Positions 25,538 to 33,389 of a stretch of 64,000 nt of DNA are shown piece after piece (position 1 is the first letter of the stretch; every line of letters starts with the position of its first letter). Below the pieces are notes generated by a model. That model made no database searches, was not told the origin of the DNA, and saw only the letters and a program-made list of their open reading frames with translations. Both the position numbers and the translations under genes were made by a program. The stretch comes from Streptomyces davaonensis JCM 4913 (lineage in GTDB: Bacteria > Actinomycetota > Actinomycetes > Streptomycetales > Streptomycetaceae). The stretch is taken from assembly GCF_000349325.1 (NCBI RefSeq), contig NC_020504.1, forward strand, positions 4,374,053 to 4,438,052, read 5' to 3'.

Positions 25538-25797
25538 CCCCAGACCCAGCACCAGATATTGGCCATATCTGGGTCCACTACGGCGTCACCGGCACCGGTT
25601 TCTCGATCCCACCCGGCAAAGACCGGTGGGCAGTCACACTCACCAACGAACTACTCGACACCGGTGACCACGCCCTCTCACCAGCATCCGAAACGTCCGA
25701 TCACTGGTTTCAAGTGACCACAGTTGCCACGAATCGGAACTCGGATGGGACTGACCATAGGGTCTCTGTACCTCAGGAGACTCTCACCGCCGGATAG
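25538..25797 (+). other. Open frame without a start, possible gene remnant
   Basis: The region 25,313-25,772 has no clear gene. One plus frame from about 25,538 to the TAG at 25,797 shows coding-like third-position GC and protein-like text (GHIWVHYGVTGTGFSIPPGK, DRWAVTLTNELLDTG). It has no start codon nearby and runs back into the palindromes. It may be the 3' end of a decayed gene, and it overlaps the end of the KTSC gene. I recognise no family. Confidence 0.2.
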
Positions 25798-25988
25798 CCT
25801 GCCTTCTTCACAAAAGCGTCTAGATATCCGCCCTTACTAGCTGCGCCCATAAGTCCGCTGTACACGCTCTCAGGTACACCCGTGTACTGGTAGATCGCTC
25901 CGCTATGGAACTGCACTTCGAGCGTCCCGGAGCCCGACTCATAGCCGACAGAAGCCAGGTTCGAGGAAACGACAGATATACGTCGCAT
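25773..25988 (-). CDS. Stand-alone KTSC-domain protein
   Basis: This 71-residue protein consists entirely of the KTSC domain: VVSSNLASVGYESGSGTLEVQF, HSGAIYQYTGVPESVYSGLMGA and SKGGYLDAFVKKAGYP, with the central Y-x-Y (YQY). The Pfam domain is named for the C-terminus of some lysyl-tRNA synthetases and has been proposed to bind RNA. Finding it 0.8 kb from a LysRS-like catalytic domain that lacks its C-terminal half is suggestive, although it is transcribed in the opposite direction. KTSC proteins are also common alone in phages and mobile elements, so coincidence is possible. Confidence 0.8.
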   Translation of the reverse strand: MRRISVVSSNLASVGYESGSGTLEVQFHSGAIYQYTGVPESVYSGLMGAASKGGYLDAFVKKAGYPAVRVS

Positions 25989-26411
25989 GGGAGCCCACTC
26001 TCACGTTTGATGCCGGTAAGCATGGAGACAGTCGCGCTTACGCGCGCCTCACACAGAGGCACCCTAAGACATACCGACAAGCACTCCGAGAATACGAACA
26101 GATAGAGGCAACAAGAGTCACTTCCTGTCAGATTCAGTCACCCCGGAAGGCGGTGGCCCCACGAACGAACTCCGCGGAAAGGGTCGAGCGTCACGGGTGT
26201 TTACTGGATGACGCTCAAGCCACACCGATCACCACTGGTCAGCCAGGTCAGACAGGGCGCCACCTCCCACTCAACCCAGCCACTGAGCTCACTAGATCCG
26301 TGAGCGCCATAGGTGCGCGTCTCCCCGGGCAGCCGGACGCGAACCGCATGCCTCGCGGACAAGTCATCCGGATCGGATCGGCCTCAGAGCCCACACGAGA
26401 GGCCACGGAGT
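25989..26411. other. Gap of about 420 bases, no supported gene
   Basis: I see no convincing reading frame, ribosome site or RNA gene between the KTSC start and the left inverted repeat of the IS element. Base composition is mixed and codon bias weak in all frames. It probably contains the KTSC promoter and decayed element DNA. Confidence 0.4.
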
Positions 26412-28081
26412 CCTAGCCTCGATCTTTCTTGACGGTCCGCCGACGGAGTCGGTGGACCGTTTCGCTTTCGGCGGCTGATGCCGGGCAGGTCGGCGGCCCG
26501 AGTCTCGCGTCGGGTGGGCGCCGGGTTCCACTGCTCCGGGTGGGGGTGATGCTGCTCGCAGGGGTAGGGGCTTCTGGTCAGTCGGGGTTCGGCAGGAGTG
26601 CGAGCCGTGCGAGGGCGTCTGTGATCTCGCTGGTCCAGGGCCAGTGGCGGGCGAGGCGGAGGATGCGGCGCCGGCCGGTGGTGACGAGCTGGCCAGCCGC
26701 GGAGAACAGGCGGAACCGCAGGCGGCGAGGTTCCCAGAGACGGGCCTTGCAGGTCAGGGCGAGCAAGGGCATCCAGGCCAGCAGGTCGAGAGCAATCTGG
26801 ACGATCTCCAGCCAGATCTTGTTCTGCGCGGTGTCGTGCAGGGGCAGGTTGCGCAGGCCCGTCGCGCGGGCGGCCCGGATGCGGTCCTCGGCCCGGGCCC
26901 GCAGCCGGTGGCGGAGTTCGAGTTCGGCAATGGGACGGTCGGCGGTGTTGGTGGCGAAGCAGGTGAGCCGCATGCCGTCGGCATCTGTGATCCTCAACTG
27001 GGCGCCGGGATGGGGTCGTTCCTTGCGGACGATCAGCCGCAGGCCCTTCGGCCACCCGATGAGGATGTCACCGGTGAGTTCCGCGACCCAGGCCCCGTCG
27101 CGGACCTCACCGTCCGACTCGATGGCCGAGGTCCAGGCCGATGCCGGGATCTTGAGGACGTGCTGGTGGACGGCCTCGGTGATGACCATGCCGACCGAGT
27201 AGGACAGCCAGCGGCCGCGCCGGGCGAGCCAGGCGACGAACTCGTGGGTGCCGCCCGCGGAATCGCAGCGGATCAAGGTCTGCCGCCCACGCCGGTACTT
27301 CTTGGGCAGCTGAGCGAGGGCGAGTTGCGCCGTGGTGATGTGGTCGGCGGCGGTGTTCGAGCCCGCGTTGCCCGGCCTGAGCAGAGCGGCGACGGGTTCG
27401 CCGGTGCCGCCTGGCCCGTGGTCGACGAACCCCATCAGGGGGTGGTGGCCGTAGGTCTTCTTCCAGGTCGGGGCGGCGTCCTGCTTGTCGGAGTGTGCGA
27501 CGACCAGAACTCCGTCCAGGTCCACGGTCACTTCCCCGCAGGCGTCCGGAGCCCGGTCGGCGGACAACTCCCAGACCCGGCCACGGATTTCGGAGCGGGC
27601 ATTGCGGATGGCGGTCAGTGCCTTCTCGCCCGCGGTGGCGAGGGTGCCGATCAGGCGGGAGACCGTCGGGTCGGAGGCGACCGGCCCGAACACGGACGGC
27701 TCGGCCCGCAGCGTCGCGATGTCGGCGAGACAGTCCCCGCCGAGTGCGACCGCCAGCGCAAGGTCCAGGAGGATCTTGCCCGGGTCGTGGACGGCCCGAG
27801 GCTTTCGCCACGGAGCGAGCACTGCGGATAACGCCCGGTCGAGACCGGTCTTGCGGACCGTTTCGACCAGCAGGACGGATCCGGCCAGGGAGACGACCTG
27901 GCGGCCGTCGCCCTGGACACGCACAGGAGGATAGGAACCTATAGGCTGCTTCACCTGGAAAGTGCCTCTGGTTTCAGCGGGAACAAGGACCTCGACAATC
28001 CTCATTCTTGCTGGTCAGGGGCACTTTCTGCTGAGTTGACCACCTGCCGGACAGCCCGCTTTATGAAAGCGCGAGGCTAGG
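26412..28081 (-). mobile_element. IS1380-family insertion sequence
   Basis: The element is about 1.67 kb. Terminal inverted repeats CCTAGCCTCGATCTTTC (26,412-26,428) and CCTAGCCTCGCGCTTTC (reverse strand, 28,065-28,081) match at 15 of 17 positions and flank one transposase gene. I found no matching short target duplication in the bases next to the two ends, so it may be old or followed by rearrangement. It separates cargo A from the defence-like cargo B. Confidence 0.85.
26578..28005 (-). CDS. IS1380-family DDE transposase
   Basis: This intact 475-residue transposase has the IS1380-type catalytic core: EVTVDLDGVLVVAHSDKQDA (first Asp region, about residue 160), QTLIRCDSAGGTHEFVAWL (second Asp, about residue 245) and a C-terminal acidic and helical part (QNKIWLEIVQIALDLLAW). 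LDRALSAVLAPWRKPRAVHDPGKILLDLALAVALGG matches the family N-terminus. There is no frameshift or premature stop, so it could be active. It has a higher third-position GC than the neighbouring OLD gene, indicating a separate origin. Confidence 0.92.
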   Translation of the reverse strand: MRIVEVLVPAETRGTFQVKQPIGSYPPVRVQGDGRQVVSLAGSVLLVETVRKTGLDRALSAVLAPWRKPRAVHDPGKILLDLALAVALGGDCLADIATLRAEPSVFGPVASDPTVSRLIGTLATAGEKALTAIRNARSEIRGRVWELSADRAPDACGEVTVDLDGVLVVAHSDKQDAAPTWKKTYGHHPLMGFVDHGPGGTGEPVAALLRPGNAGSNTAADHITTAQLALAQLPKKYRRGRQTLIRCDSAGGTHEFVAWLARRGRWLSYSVGMVITEAVHQHVLKIPASAWTSAIESDGEVRDGAWVAELTGDILIGWPKGLRLIVRKERPHPGAQLRITDADGMRLTCFATNTADRPIAELELRHRLRARAEDRIRAARATGLRNLPLHDTAQNKIWLEIVQIALDLLAWMPLLALTCKARLWEPRRLRFRLFSAAGQLVTTGRRRILRLARHWPWTSEITDALARLALLPNPD

Positions 28082-28161
28082 ATGGTGTCCCCGAGACGCT
28101 TGGTGCTGCAGTTCATGTCGCTGGCGTCTGCCGACGCTGTCAGCTCGGTTGACAGCACAAG

Positions 28162-30072
28162 GTGCGGAGCGATCGACCAGCGGTGTACCTCAAGAACTTT
28201 TCGGCGAACGGCTTTCGGTCACTACAGGATGTCTCCAACATCCCGGTAAGCAAGCCAACCATTCTGGCCGGACACAATGACGGCGGCAAGAGTGCACTGC
28301 TGGACGCTCTCGGCCTCCTTGTCGGCAGCTACAGCATGGTTAACGATGACCGTAGCTACGTTCGCAGCACAGACCTCGAAGGCAAGGAATGCTTCGCGCG
28401 CTGTGCCGAGACCGTAGTCGTGGGCGAGTTCGCTCTAGACGACTGGGAGCAACAGGAGTTCGACCTGCCTTCACAGGTGCGCCTGCGACGCAGGGTTGAT
28501 ACCAACCTGAAGTCATCCTTGGAAGTCTGGAGCTCCCTCCCGAACGACGACCGTTTGACGGACCTTACCCAGTACTTGCTACCAGAACTGAAAAAACTCG
28601 CAGACGAGTTCGAGGTCAAGCCCAACAGCACCAAGCCTAAGAAGGCCGATTTCGAGAAGTGCCTGCGAGACTATGGCCGTAAACACTCAGAAAATCAGGG
28701 CTGGTTGTCGGCGCCATCTGGTCTGGAGCGGCGCATGCCCAGGGTTCTGATCTTCGACGGCAAGGCAGCCCGCCCCGATGATGCTGTAAAGACAGCGCTC
28801 AGTGGAAAATTTCAGGCACACATGGCGGACGTCGCTCTGCAGGGAAAGTTGCAGACAGTTGAGGACGAGGTCAAAGAGCGCCTGCGCATAGACGCCAAGT
28901 CGCTTTGTGATCACATCAAAGAGCGCTGTCCAGATCTCACCGAGGTCTTCGTCGAGCCCGACGTGTCGTTCCAGCGTGGGTTCAACGGGGCCCCTCTGCG
29001 TATCAGTCGGGTCAAGGGCGCGTCGGTTGGCTTGGACCGTTCGGGTCTGGGCAGCAATCGACGAGTGTCACTCGCCGTGTGGGAGTGGACCAGTGAGCTC
29101 TTGGCGGATGAGGAAGCCGACGCAGGCGGCCCGGAGGCACGCGGGGAGCCGGACAGCAACGAGGTCGAGCCGCCGGCAGTGCAGACGATCGTCGTCTACG
29201 ACGAACCGGACACTCACCTCGACTATCACCACCAGCGCAAGGTGATGGGGCTGATCCGCAAGCAGGCCAGCATCCCACACGTTAGCGTCATGGTCGCCAC
29301 CCACTCCATGAATCTAATCGACGGCGTTGACATTTCTGACGTTGTCCACCTCAAGTTGGAGGACCTGGGCACTGTCGCCGAGCGTATCGGCGCGGATGAA
29401 CTCGGCGAAGCCATCGATCTACATCTCGGCAAGATCGCATCAGCGCTGGGGCTCCGCAACTCGGTCCTGCTACATGAGCGTTGCTTCCTGGCGGTAGAAG
29501 GCGACACGGAGCAACGCGCCTTCCCTCTCCTCTTCCGGCTGTGCGAGGGGCTCTCCCTACAGGCAGCTGGCGTCGCCCTTTGGGCTTGTTTCAACAATGA
29601 GGGGGCTTTGCATCTCGCTCGATACCTGATCAAGCGCGGGCGCACCTTCCTGCTCGTCGTTGACGCTGACAGCCGGTCGCTCCCCAAGAGCATCTTCAAG
29701 GAGCAGAAACTTCGTGAACACTTCGGTCCCAATGTTGCCGACTACGTGAAGTTCCTTGGCGAGACCGCCGATGCCGGAGCCGACGACGTGCCTGAACTCG
29801 AAGCACTGTTCAGCGACGATCTCTGGGCAACTGTTGCGAACGAGGTATGGCCCAGGAACGAAGGGCTTTGGGCGCCGGAAGACTTCGCCAAGCTGCGGAC
29901 CGAGAAAAAGTTCAGCGCAGCTGTGGAAGAGATGTTGCAGACAGGAAGTGACACGGGCCCGGGAGGGAAACCGGACATGATGTACGGGTTCTCCCTGGCC
30001 TTGAAGGACGCCCAGCAGGTTCCGGAACAGCTTCGAGAGGTGTTCACGCAGGTCAGGAAGCTAGCCGAGTAG
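28162..30072 (+). CDS. OLD-family ATP-dependent nuclease (AAA ATPase plus TOPRIM)
   Basis: The protein is 636 residues from the GTG at 28,162; a GTG at 28,183 (MYLKNFSANGFRS) matches the family N-terminus better. ABC-type ATPase parts are the Walker A GHNDGGKSALLD (about residue 37), a Q-loop region, Walker B VVYDEPDTHLDYH (about residue 350) and the switch histidine MVATHSMNLID. A TOPRIM domain follows: FLAVEGDTEQRAFPLLF (catalytic Glu) and FLLVVDADSRS (Asp-x-Asp). This is the OLD layout, used in phage-exclusion nucleases including GajA of Gabija. No UvrD-like helicase follows, so it is a stand-alone OLD rather than Gabija. Codon use is less GC-rich than in the flanks. Confidence 0.88.
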   Translation: MRSDRPAVYLKNFSANGFRSLQDVSNIPVSKPTILAGHNDGGKSALLDALGLLVGSYSMVNDDRSYVRSTDLEGKECFARCAETVVVGEFALDDWEQQEFDLPSQVRLRRRVDTNLKSSLEVWSSLPNDDRLTDLTQYLLPELKKLADEFEVKPNSTKPKKADFEKCLRDYGRKHSENQGWLSAPSGLERRMPRVLIFDGKAARPDDAVKTALSGKFQAHMADVALQGKLQTVEDEVKERLRIDAKSLCDHIKERCPDLTEVFVEPDVSFQRGFNGAPLRISRVKGASVGLDRSGLGSNRRVSLAVWEWTSELLADEEADAGGPEARGEPDSNEVEPPAVQTIVVYDEPDTHLDYHHQRKVMGLIRKQASIPHVSVMVATHSMNLIDGVDISDVVHLKLEDLGTVAERIGADELGEAIDLHLGKIASALGLRNSVLLHERCFLAVEGDTEQRAFPLLFRLCEGLSLQAAGVALWACFNNEGALHLARYLIKRGRTFLLVVDADSRSLPKSIFKEQKLREHFGPNVADYVKFLGETADAGADDVPELEALFSDDLWATVANEVWPRNEGLWAPEDFAKLRTEKKFSAAVEEMLQTGSDTGPGGKPDMMYGFSLALKDAQQVPEQLREVFTQVRKLAE

Positions 30073-30286
30073 TTGGGCCTGCCGGGCCCGTTCCTAAGGG
30101 CCCGGCAGTACGACGGCGTCGAGCAAGCATCCGCTCCTTGCGTTGCCCCAATGTTGGCGCCTCCCACTTGTGCCACCCAACCGGCAGCTTCCAGCGTTGC
30201 ATGTGTTCACGCTCATCCACTCCACACCAGCGGCATCCACTGGGGGAAGGAAAGAGCAGGTCAGAGCCCTCGCCTGGTATGGACAT
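30053..30286 (-). CDS. Small CxxC protein convergent with and overlapping the OLD gene
   Basis: The ATG at 30,286 has a near-ideal ribosome site (GGAGGGACG-ATG) and gives 77 residues: MSIPGEGSDLLFPSPS, then CRWCGVDEREHMQRWKLPVG, then WHKWEAPTLGQRKERMLARR and a Thr/Gly-rich tail. The CRWCG pair with downstream histidines could bind zinc; similar short C-x2-C, W-rich proteins occur in actinobacterial phages and elements. The last 20 bases overlap the OLD 3' end on the opposite strand. No function can be named. Confidence 0.45.
   Translation of the reverse strand: MSIPGEGSDLLFPSPSGCRWCGVDEREHMQRWKLPVGWHKWEAPTLGQRKERMLARRRRTAGPLGTGPAGPTTRLAS
30079..30108 (+). terminator. Hairpin after the OLD gene
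   Basis: Perfect 11-base arms CTGCCGGGCCC and GGGCCCGGCAG around an 8-base loop begin seven bases after the OLD stop. They also lie inside the coding end of the small convergent gene, if that gene is real. Confidence 0.7.
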
Positions 30287-30439
30287 CGTCCCTCCCTCGC
30301 TTACCTCCATTCTTCCCCCACCCACTGACATCAGCCCTCGTTCGACGGCCAAATCGGGCAACCCGCACTCCCTGCCTCTGCAAACTGTCGGCCCTGGTCA
30401 GCCCTCGGCAGCGTGCGGACCCTGGACCTGCTGGCCGGA

Positions 30440-30742
30440 CTACCTCTCGGCCTCGTCAGCTCGCTGTTCGGATCCGTTGAGATGGAACTGGTAGAGGGGC
30501 AGCACGCTCTCCCTCTTCACCAACGGCCTAGTCGAGGCGGCTGGCCGCGACTCGGACGGCCTCACTCTGTAGACAAGGCGCTCAGCGGCCCGCCACACGC
30601 AATGCTCTGCGAGATCGAGACGCCAGCGAGCGTGCCCCTCCCTATTGAGCGCCTCCAGGAACGTTCGGGCCCGGTCGAGCGCGGCGAGCGAGCCCGCCGG
30701 ATCCCCCGCATCCTCGAGAGCGTCGCTCAGGTTGTTGAGGAC
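30440..30742 (-). pseudogene. 5'-truncated TPR-protein remnant
   Basis: An open minus frame between an in-frame TGA (30,743-30,745) and TAG (30,440-30,442) encodes VLNNLSDALEDAGDPAGSLA, then ALDRARTFLEALNREG. This is the helix pair of a tetratricopeptide repeat, with typical small residues at the packing positions, followed by about 60 less distinctive residues. There is no start codon at the 5' side, and stops precede it. It looks like the tail of a TPR protein whose front part is lost. The stretch 30,287-30,439 holds nothing else I can support. Confidence 0.4.
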
Positions 30743-30801
30743 TCAGCAGACGAGAAGACCGAGTACACGTCTGTTCAACACGACGGACATAGCGGTCCAT
30801 G

Positions 30802-31521
30802 TCAGGTGGCGGACTCCACCGTGCATTCCTCGATCCAGCGGGCGAGAACGCTCAGGGTCGCCAGGTGCTCCAGCGCCTCTTGCTCGGACCACGTCACCAC
30901 GTCTTCGTGAGCGGCCACGTTGCGAATCGCCAGGAAGGCACCAGCGGCAAGATACTTGGCCCCTTCCTGGCGAGCACGCCAGGTCGGCGTATTGCGGCCG
31001 CCGGGGAAACGCAGTCGGGGTTTCCCGGCCACGGGCTCCTTCAAGTCGAAGCTCTGCATGCACAGGTCGGTCTCGCCGATGTCGTGGCGATTCAGCTTCT
31101 GCTGAAGTCGACGGTTGACGGTCCGAGCAGCAGCGAGAACGGCATCCTGCCGGGCCTCCGCAGCCCACAGCGGCGCGGCCGGCTCCCAGACCCAGGGGTG
31201 CAACCGGTCGGCGGGCAAGCTTGGGGCGTCCGGCAGCAGCCGAGTCGCCCAGTCATCCATGTCGGCAAGGATGCCCAAACCACGCTGAACTTCGTTACGG
31301 GCCATGGCGACGCCGGCCATCTGATCAATATTGATCTTGTCGGGCAGTTCGGGATCCAGCAGACGCAGGATTCGCTTGACAGTGGGTTCGACTCGGTGGA
31401 GTTGCGCGTACAGGCCCTCGTCGCCGATGTAGTCTCCGGGACGCTCGGTGGCCTCGTAGCGAGCGGCCAGGTTGATGAACGCCTCAAGCTGCTGCCGCAT
31501 CCAATCACGATCCACGAACAC
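30802..31521 (-). CDS. Ymh (TIGR02391)-like protein with HEPN-type Rx4H motif
   Basis: This 239-residue protein has a GTG start (MFVDRDWMRQQ) and no earlier start codon in the open frame. The C-terminal 90 residues (WRARQEGAKYLAAGAFLAIRNVAAHED, then WSEQEALEHLATLSVLARWIEEC) match the Ymh family. AIRNVAAHE contains R-x4-H, the catalytic signature of HEPN ribonucleases. The N-terminal half (LDPELPDKINIDQMAGVAMARNEV and following) is helical and resembles a sensor or binding region. Relatives are often found near restriction and abortive-infection genes. Lying next to an OLD nuclease, it may be a phage-defence effector; that is inferred. Confidence 0.65.
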   Translation of the reverse strand: MFVDRDWMRQQLEAFINLAARYEATERPGDYIGDEGLYAQLHRVEPTVKRILRLLDPELPDKINIDQMAGVAMARNEVQRGLGILADMDDWATRLLPDAPSLPADRLHPWVWEPAAPLWAAEARQDAVLAAARTVNRRLQQKLNRHDIGETDLCMQSFDLKEPVAGKPRLRFPGGRNTPTWRARQEGAKYLAAGAFLAIRNVAAHEDVVTWSEQEALEHLATLSVLARWIEECTVESAT

Positions 31522-31546
31522 ATCGTAGGCCGGTGCCTTGGCTGCT

Positions 31547-31729
31547 TCAGTGCCTGTGCCGACGCGCCCCTCCGCGGATCGTCGCCGTGCCTCTCACCAG
31601 ACGCACAAGGTCGCGCCACGCGCGGATGACAGACCCAACATCCAATAGGAGTCCCCGGATTTGTCGAAGCAGCAGGCGTGCCACGCACAGCGACACGACC
31701 GCACCGCATCCCTCGGCGATCCATCGCAT
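31547..31729 (-). CDS. Small membrane-associated protein, unknown
   Basis: The ATG has a consensus ribosome site AGGAGG seven bases upstream and gives 60 residues. A hydrophobic N-terminal stretch (EGCGAVVSLCVARLLLRQIRGLLLDVG) is followed by a basic tail (RAWRDLVRLVRGT...RRHRH). Its stop lies 26 bases before the Ymh-like gene on the same strand, so the two are probably co-transcribed. No family is recognised. A short hydrophobic protein beside a possible effector could be a membrane partner, but the size also fits a chance ORF. Confidence 0.4.
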   Translation of the reverse strand: MRWIAEGCGAVVSLCVARLLLRQIRGLLLDVGSVIRAWRDLVRLVRGTATIRGGARRHRH

Positions 31730-31750
31730 CGCGCGGCCTCCTGACCTCAA

Positions 31751-32533
31751 GCGTCAGGCTCCCCGGGATAAGAAGCGGGGTCAGTACCCGGGTGGTCCCA
31801 GCTTTCGACCTCAGAGTCGCAGCGACGCAACGTGCCTGTCTCTGCGGGTACCAGGCTGCCCATCGTCAAGAGCGAAGTCTGCAGGGCCAAGCCTATTTTC
31901 TGTGATCTCTGGGACTGCAGCTGAGGAAACTATGTGCGACCGCAACGCTATGCGTTCATTTGCGCTGCGTGTTGCTGAATCTCAAGATCAAGCAAGCCGC
32001 ATCAGCACGATGTGTCCGCCTCGCAGCATCGTGCCCATAAGAGCGGACAACCACGGTCAACGGCGGCTCCCACAGTCCCAGACCCATAGCTGCCAGAACG
32101 GTGTATGGCCAGGCCAGCACCAATATGGCTCGCCAAGCGCCGTCGCTTCCCAAGCTGAGAGCGTGAGCTCGCTGCTCGTCACGCGCTCCATGAGGCCGTG
32201 GACAGCCGCCGGGCTGTGCGGGCGTTCAGCGATGAGCCGATGCCCAACGGCCGACGGCTAGTCATCAGGACGGGCGGGCAGGTGGTCGGCATGCCGCGCT
32301 TTCTCTCAGCAATCCACCGCTGATCCGGGTAGCGAACACAGGCCGACGTTCCCTTCAGACGAACGGCACCCATCGGCGTTCGATCCAACACCCCCTTCAC
32401 AGAACACCTGTTCGACGTGAAGGATGGGGGTGATCGCGTGTCAGTTCGGCACGTCGCTCGTTAGGCAGCGCAGTCGAAGCGCCGGGTGGGAAAGCGCTGA
32501 TGACCAGCGTCCACCCGCTACGGGAGGGGACCC
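31751..32533. other. Gap of about 780 bases, no supported gene
   Basis: Between the small minus-strand gene and the DUF5131 gene no frame combines a start, a ribosome site and coding-like composition. A plus frame of 242 codons spanning 31,533-32,261 is Ser/Arg-rich and overlaps two better minus-strand genes, so I reject it. Short minus frames (for example SELTLSAWEATALGEPYW near 32,130) may be decayed coding DNA. The DUF5131 gene starts with a good GGGAGGGGA site, and its promoter should lie in the last 150 bases. Confidence 0.4.
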
Positions 32534-33289
32534 ATGGGCGATCGCAGCACAATCGAGTGGACCGAGGCGACCTGGAATCCCACCACAGGATGCGACCGGA
32601 TCTCCCCCGGGTGTGACAACTGCTACGCCTTGACGTTATCCAGGCGCCTCAAGGCCATGGGTGTTGCCAAGTACCAGACTGACGGGGATCCCAGGACATC
32701 AGGCCCGGGCTTCGGCCTCACCCCTCACCCAGACGCGCTGACCATTCCCCGTCAGTGGAAGGCCCCACGGATGGTCTTCGTCAATTCCATGAGCGACCTC
32801 TTCCACGCCAAGGTCCCCCTGGACTTCGTCCGGCAGGTCTTCCAGGTGATTGCCGAGACCCCCCAGCACACGTACCAGCTACTGACCAAGAGAGCCCGCA
32901 GGCTGCGACGCGTGGCCGGCGATCTCGACTGGCCCTCCAACTTGTGGATGGGCGTCTCCGTCGAAGATGCAGATCACCTGGATCGAGTCGACGACCTTCG
33001 ACAAGTTCCCGCTGCCGTGCGCTTCCTGTCCTGTGAGCCGCTGCTCGGTCCACTTACCGGTCTGCACCTGGGCGGCATCGGCTGGGTTATTGCCGGCGGG
33101 GAGTCCGGGCCCCACCATCGGCCCGTGCAGGAGGAGTGGCTGGTGGACATCCGCGACGCCTGCAACGACGCTGGAGTGCCTTTCTTCTTCAAGCAATGGG
33201 GTGGCCGCAGCCCGAAGTCAGGGGGCCGCGAACTCGACGGAGCGACCTGGGACGAGATGCCACCCCGACTGCCTGTCGCAGCCCATTAA
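32534..33289 (+). CDS. DUF5131 (phage Gp37/Gp68) three-Cys-motif protein
   Basis: This 251-residue protein begins MGDRSTIEWTEATWNPTTGC, continues DRISPGCDNCYALTLSRRL, and includes FVNSMSDLFHAKVPLDFVRQVFQVI, LWMGVSVEDADHLDRVDDLR, FLSCEPLLGPL and WVIAGGESGPHHRP. These are the marks of the phage Gp37/Gp68 family. The three cysteines (C-x6-C-x2-CY) resemble a metal-cluster motif like those of radical SAM proteins. The family is encoded next to TcmP proteins, as here 100 bases downstream. The reaction is unknown; the conserved pairing suggests one modifies or matures the other, or a shared nucleic-acid substrate. Confidence 0.92.
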   Translation: MGDRSTIEWTEATWNPTTGCDRISPGCDNCYALTLSRRLKAMGVAKYQTDGDPRTSGPGFGLTPHPDALTIPRQWKAPRMVFVNSMSDLFHAKVPLDFVRQVFQVIAETPQHTYQLLTKRARRLRRVAGDLDWPSNLWMGVSVEDADHLDRVDDLRQVPAAVRFLSCEPLLGPLTGLHLGGIGWVIAGGESGPHHRPVQEEWLVDIRDACNDAGVPFFFKQWGGRSPKSGGRELDGATWDEMPPRLPVAAH

Positions 33290-33389
33290 CGGCCAAAGCC
33301 CAGCAGACGCCGTACGCACTCTGGTGGCATATGGCAGCGGTGTGTGACCCTCTCCCCAGCGGGGCCGACGGGAGTAGGGGGGACCGATC

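Noticed and set aside
26644..27831. 395-codon plus frame opposite the IS1380 transposase
   Set aside because: It is the antisense shadow of an intact transposase; repetitive Gly/Asp/Pro text.
28162..30072. Gabija or PARIS defence system
   Set aside because: The OLD-like protein lacks a UvrD-like neighbour (Gabija), and its TOPRIM domain is fused rather than a separate DUF4435 effector (PARIS).
31533..32261. 242-codon plus frame before the DUF5131 gene
   Set aside because: Ser/Arg-rich with no family text, no ribosome site, and overlapping better-supported minus genes.
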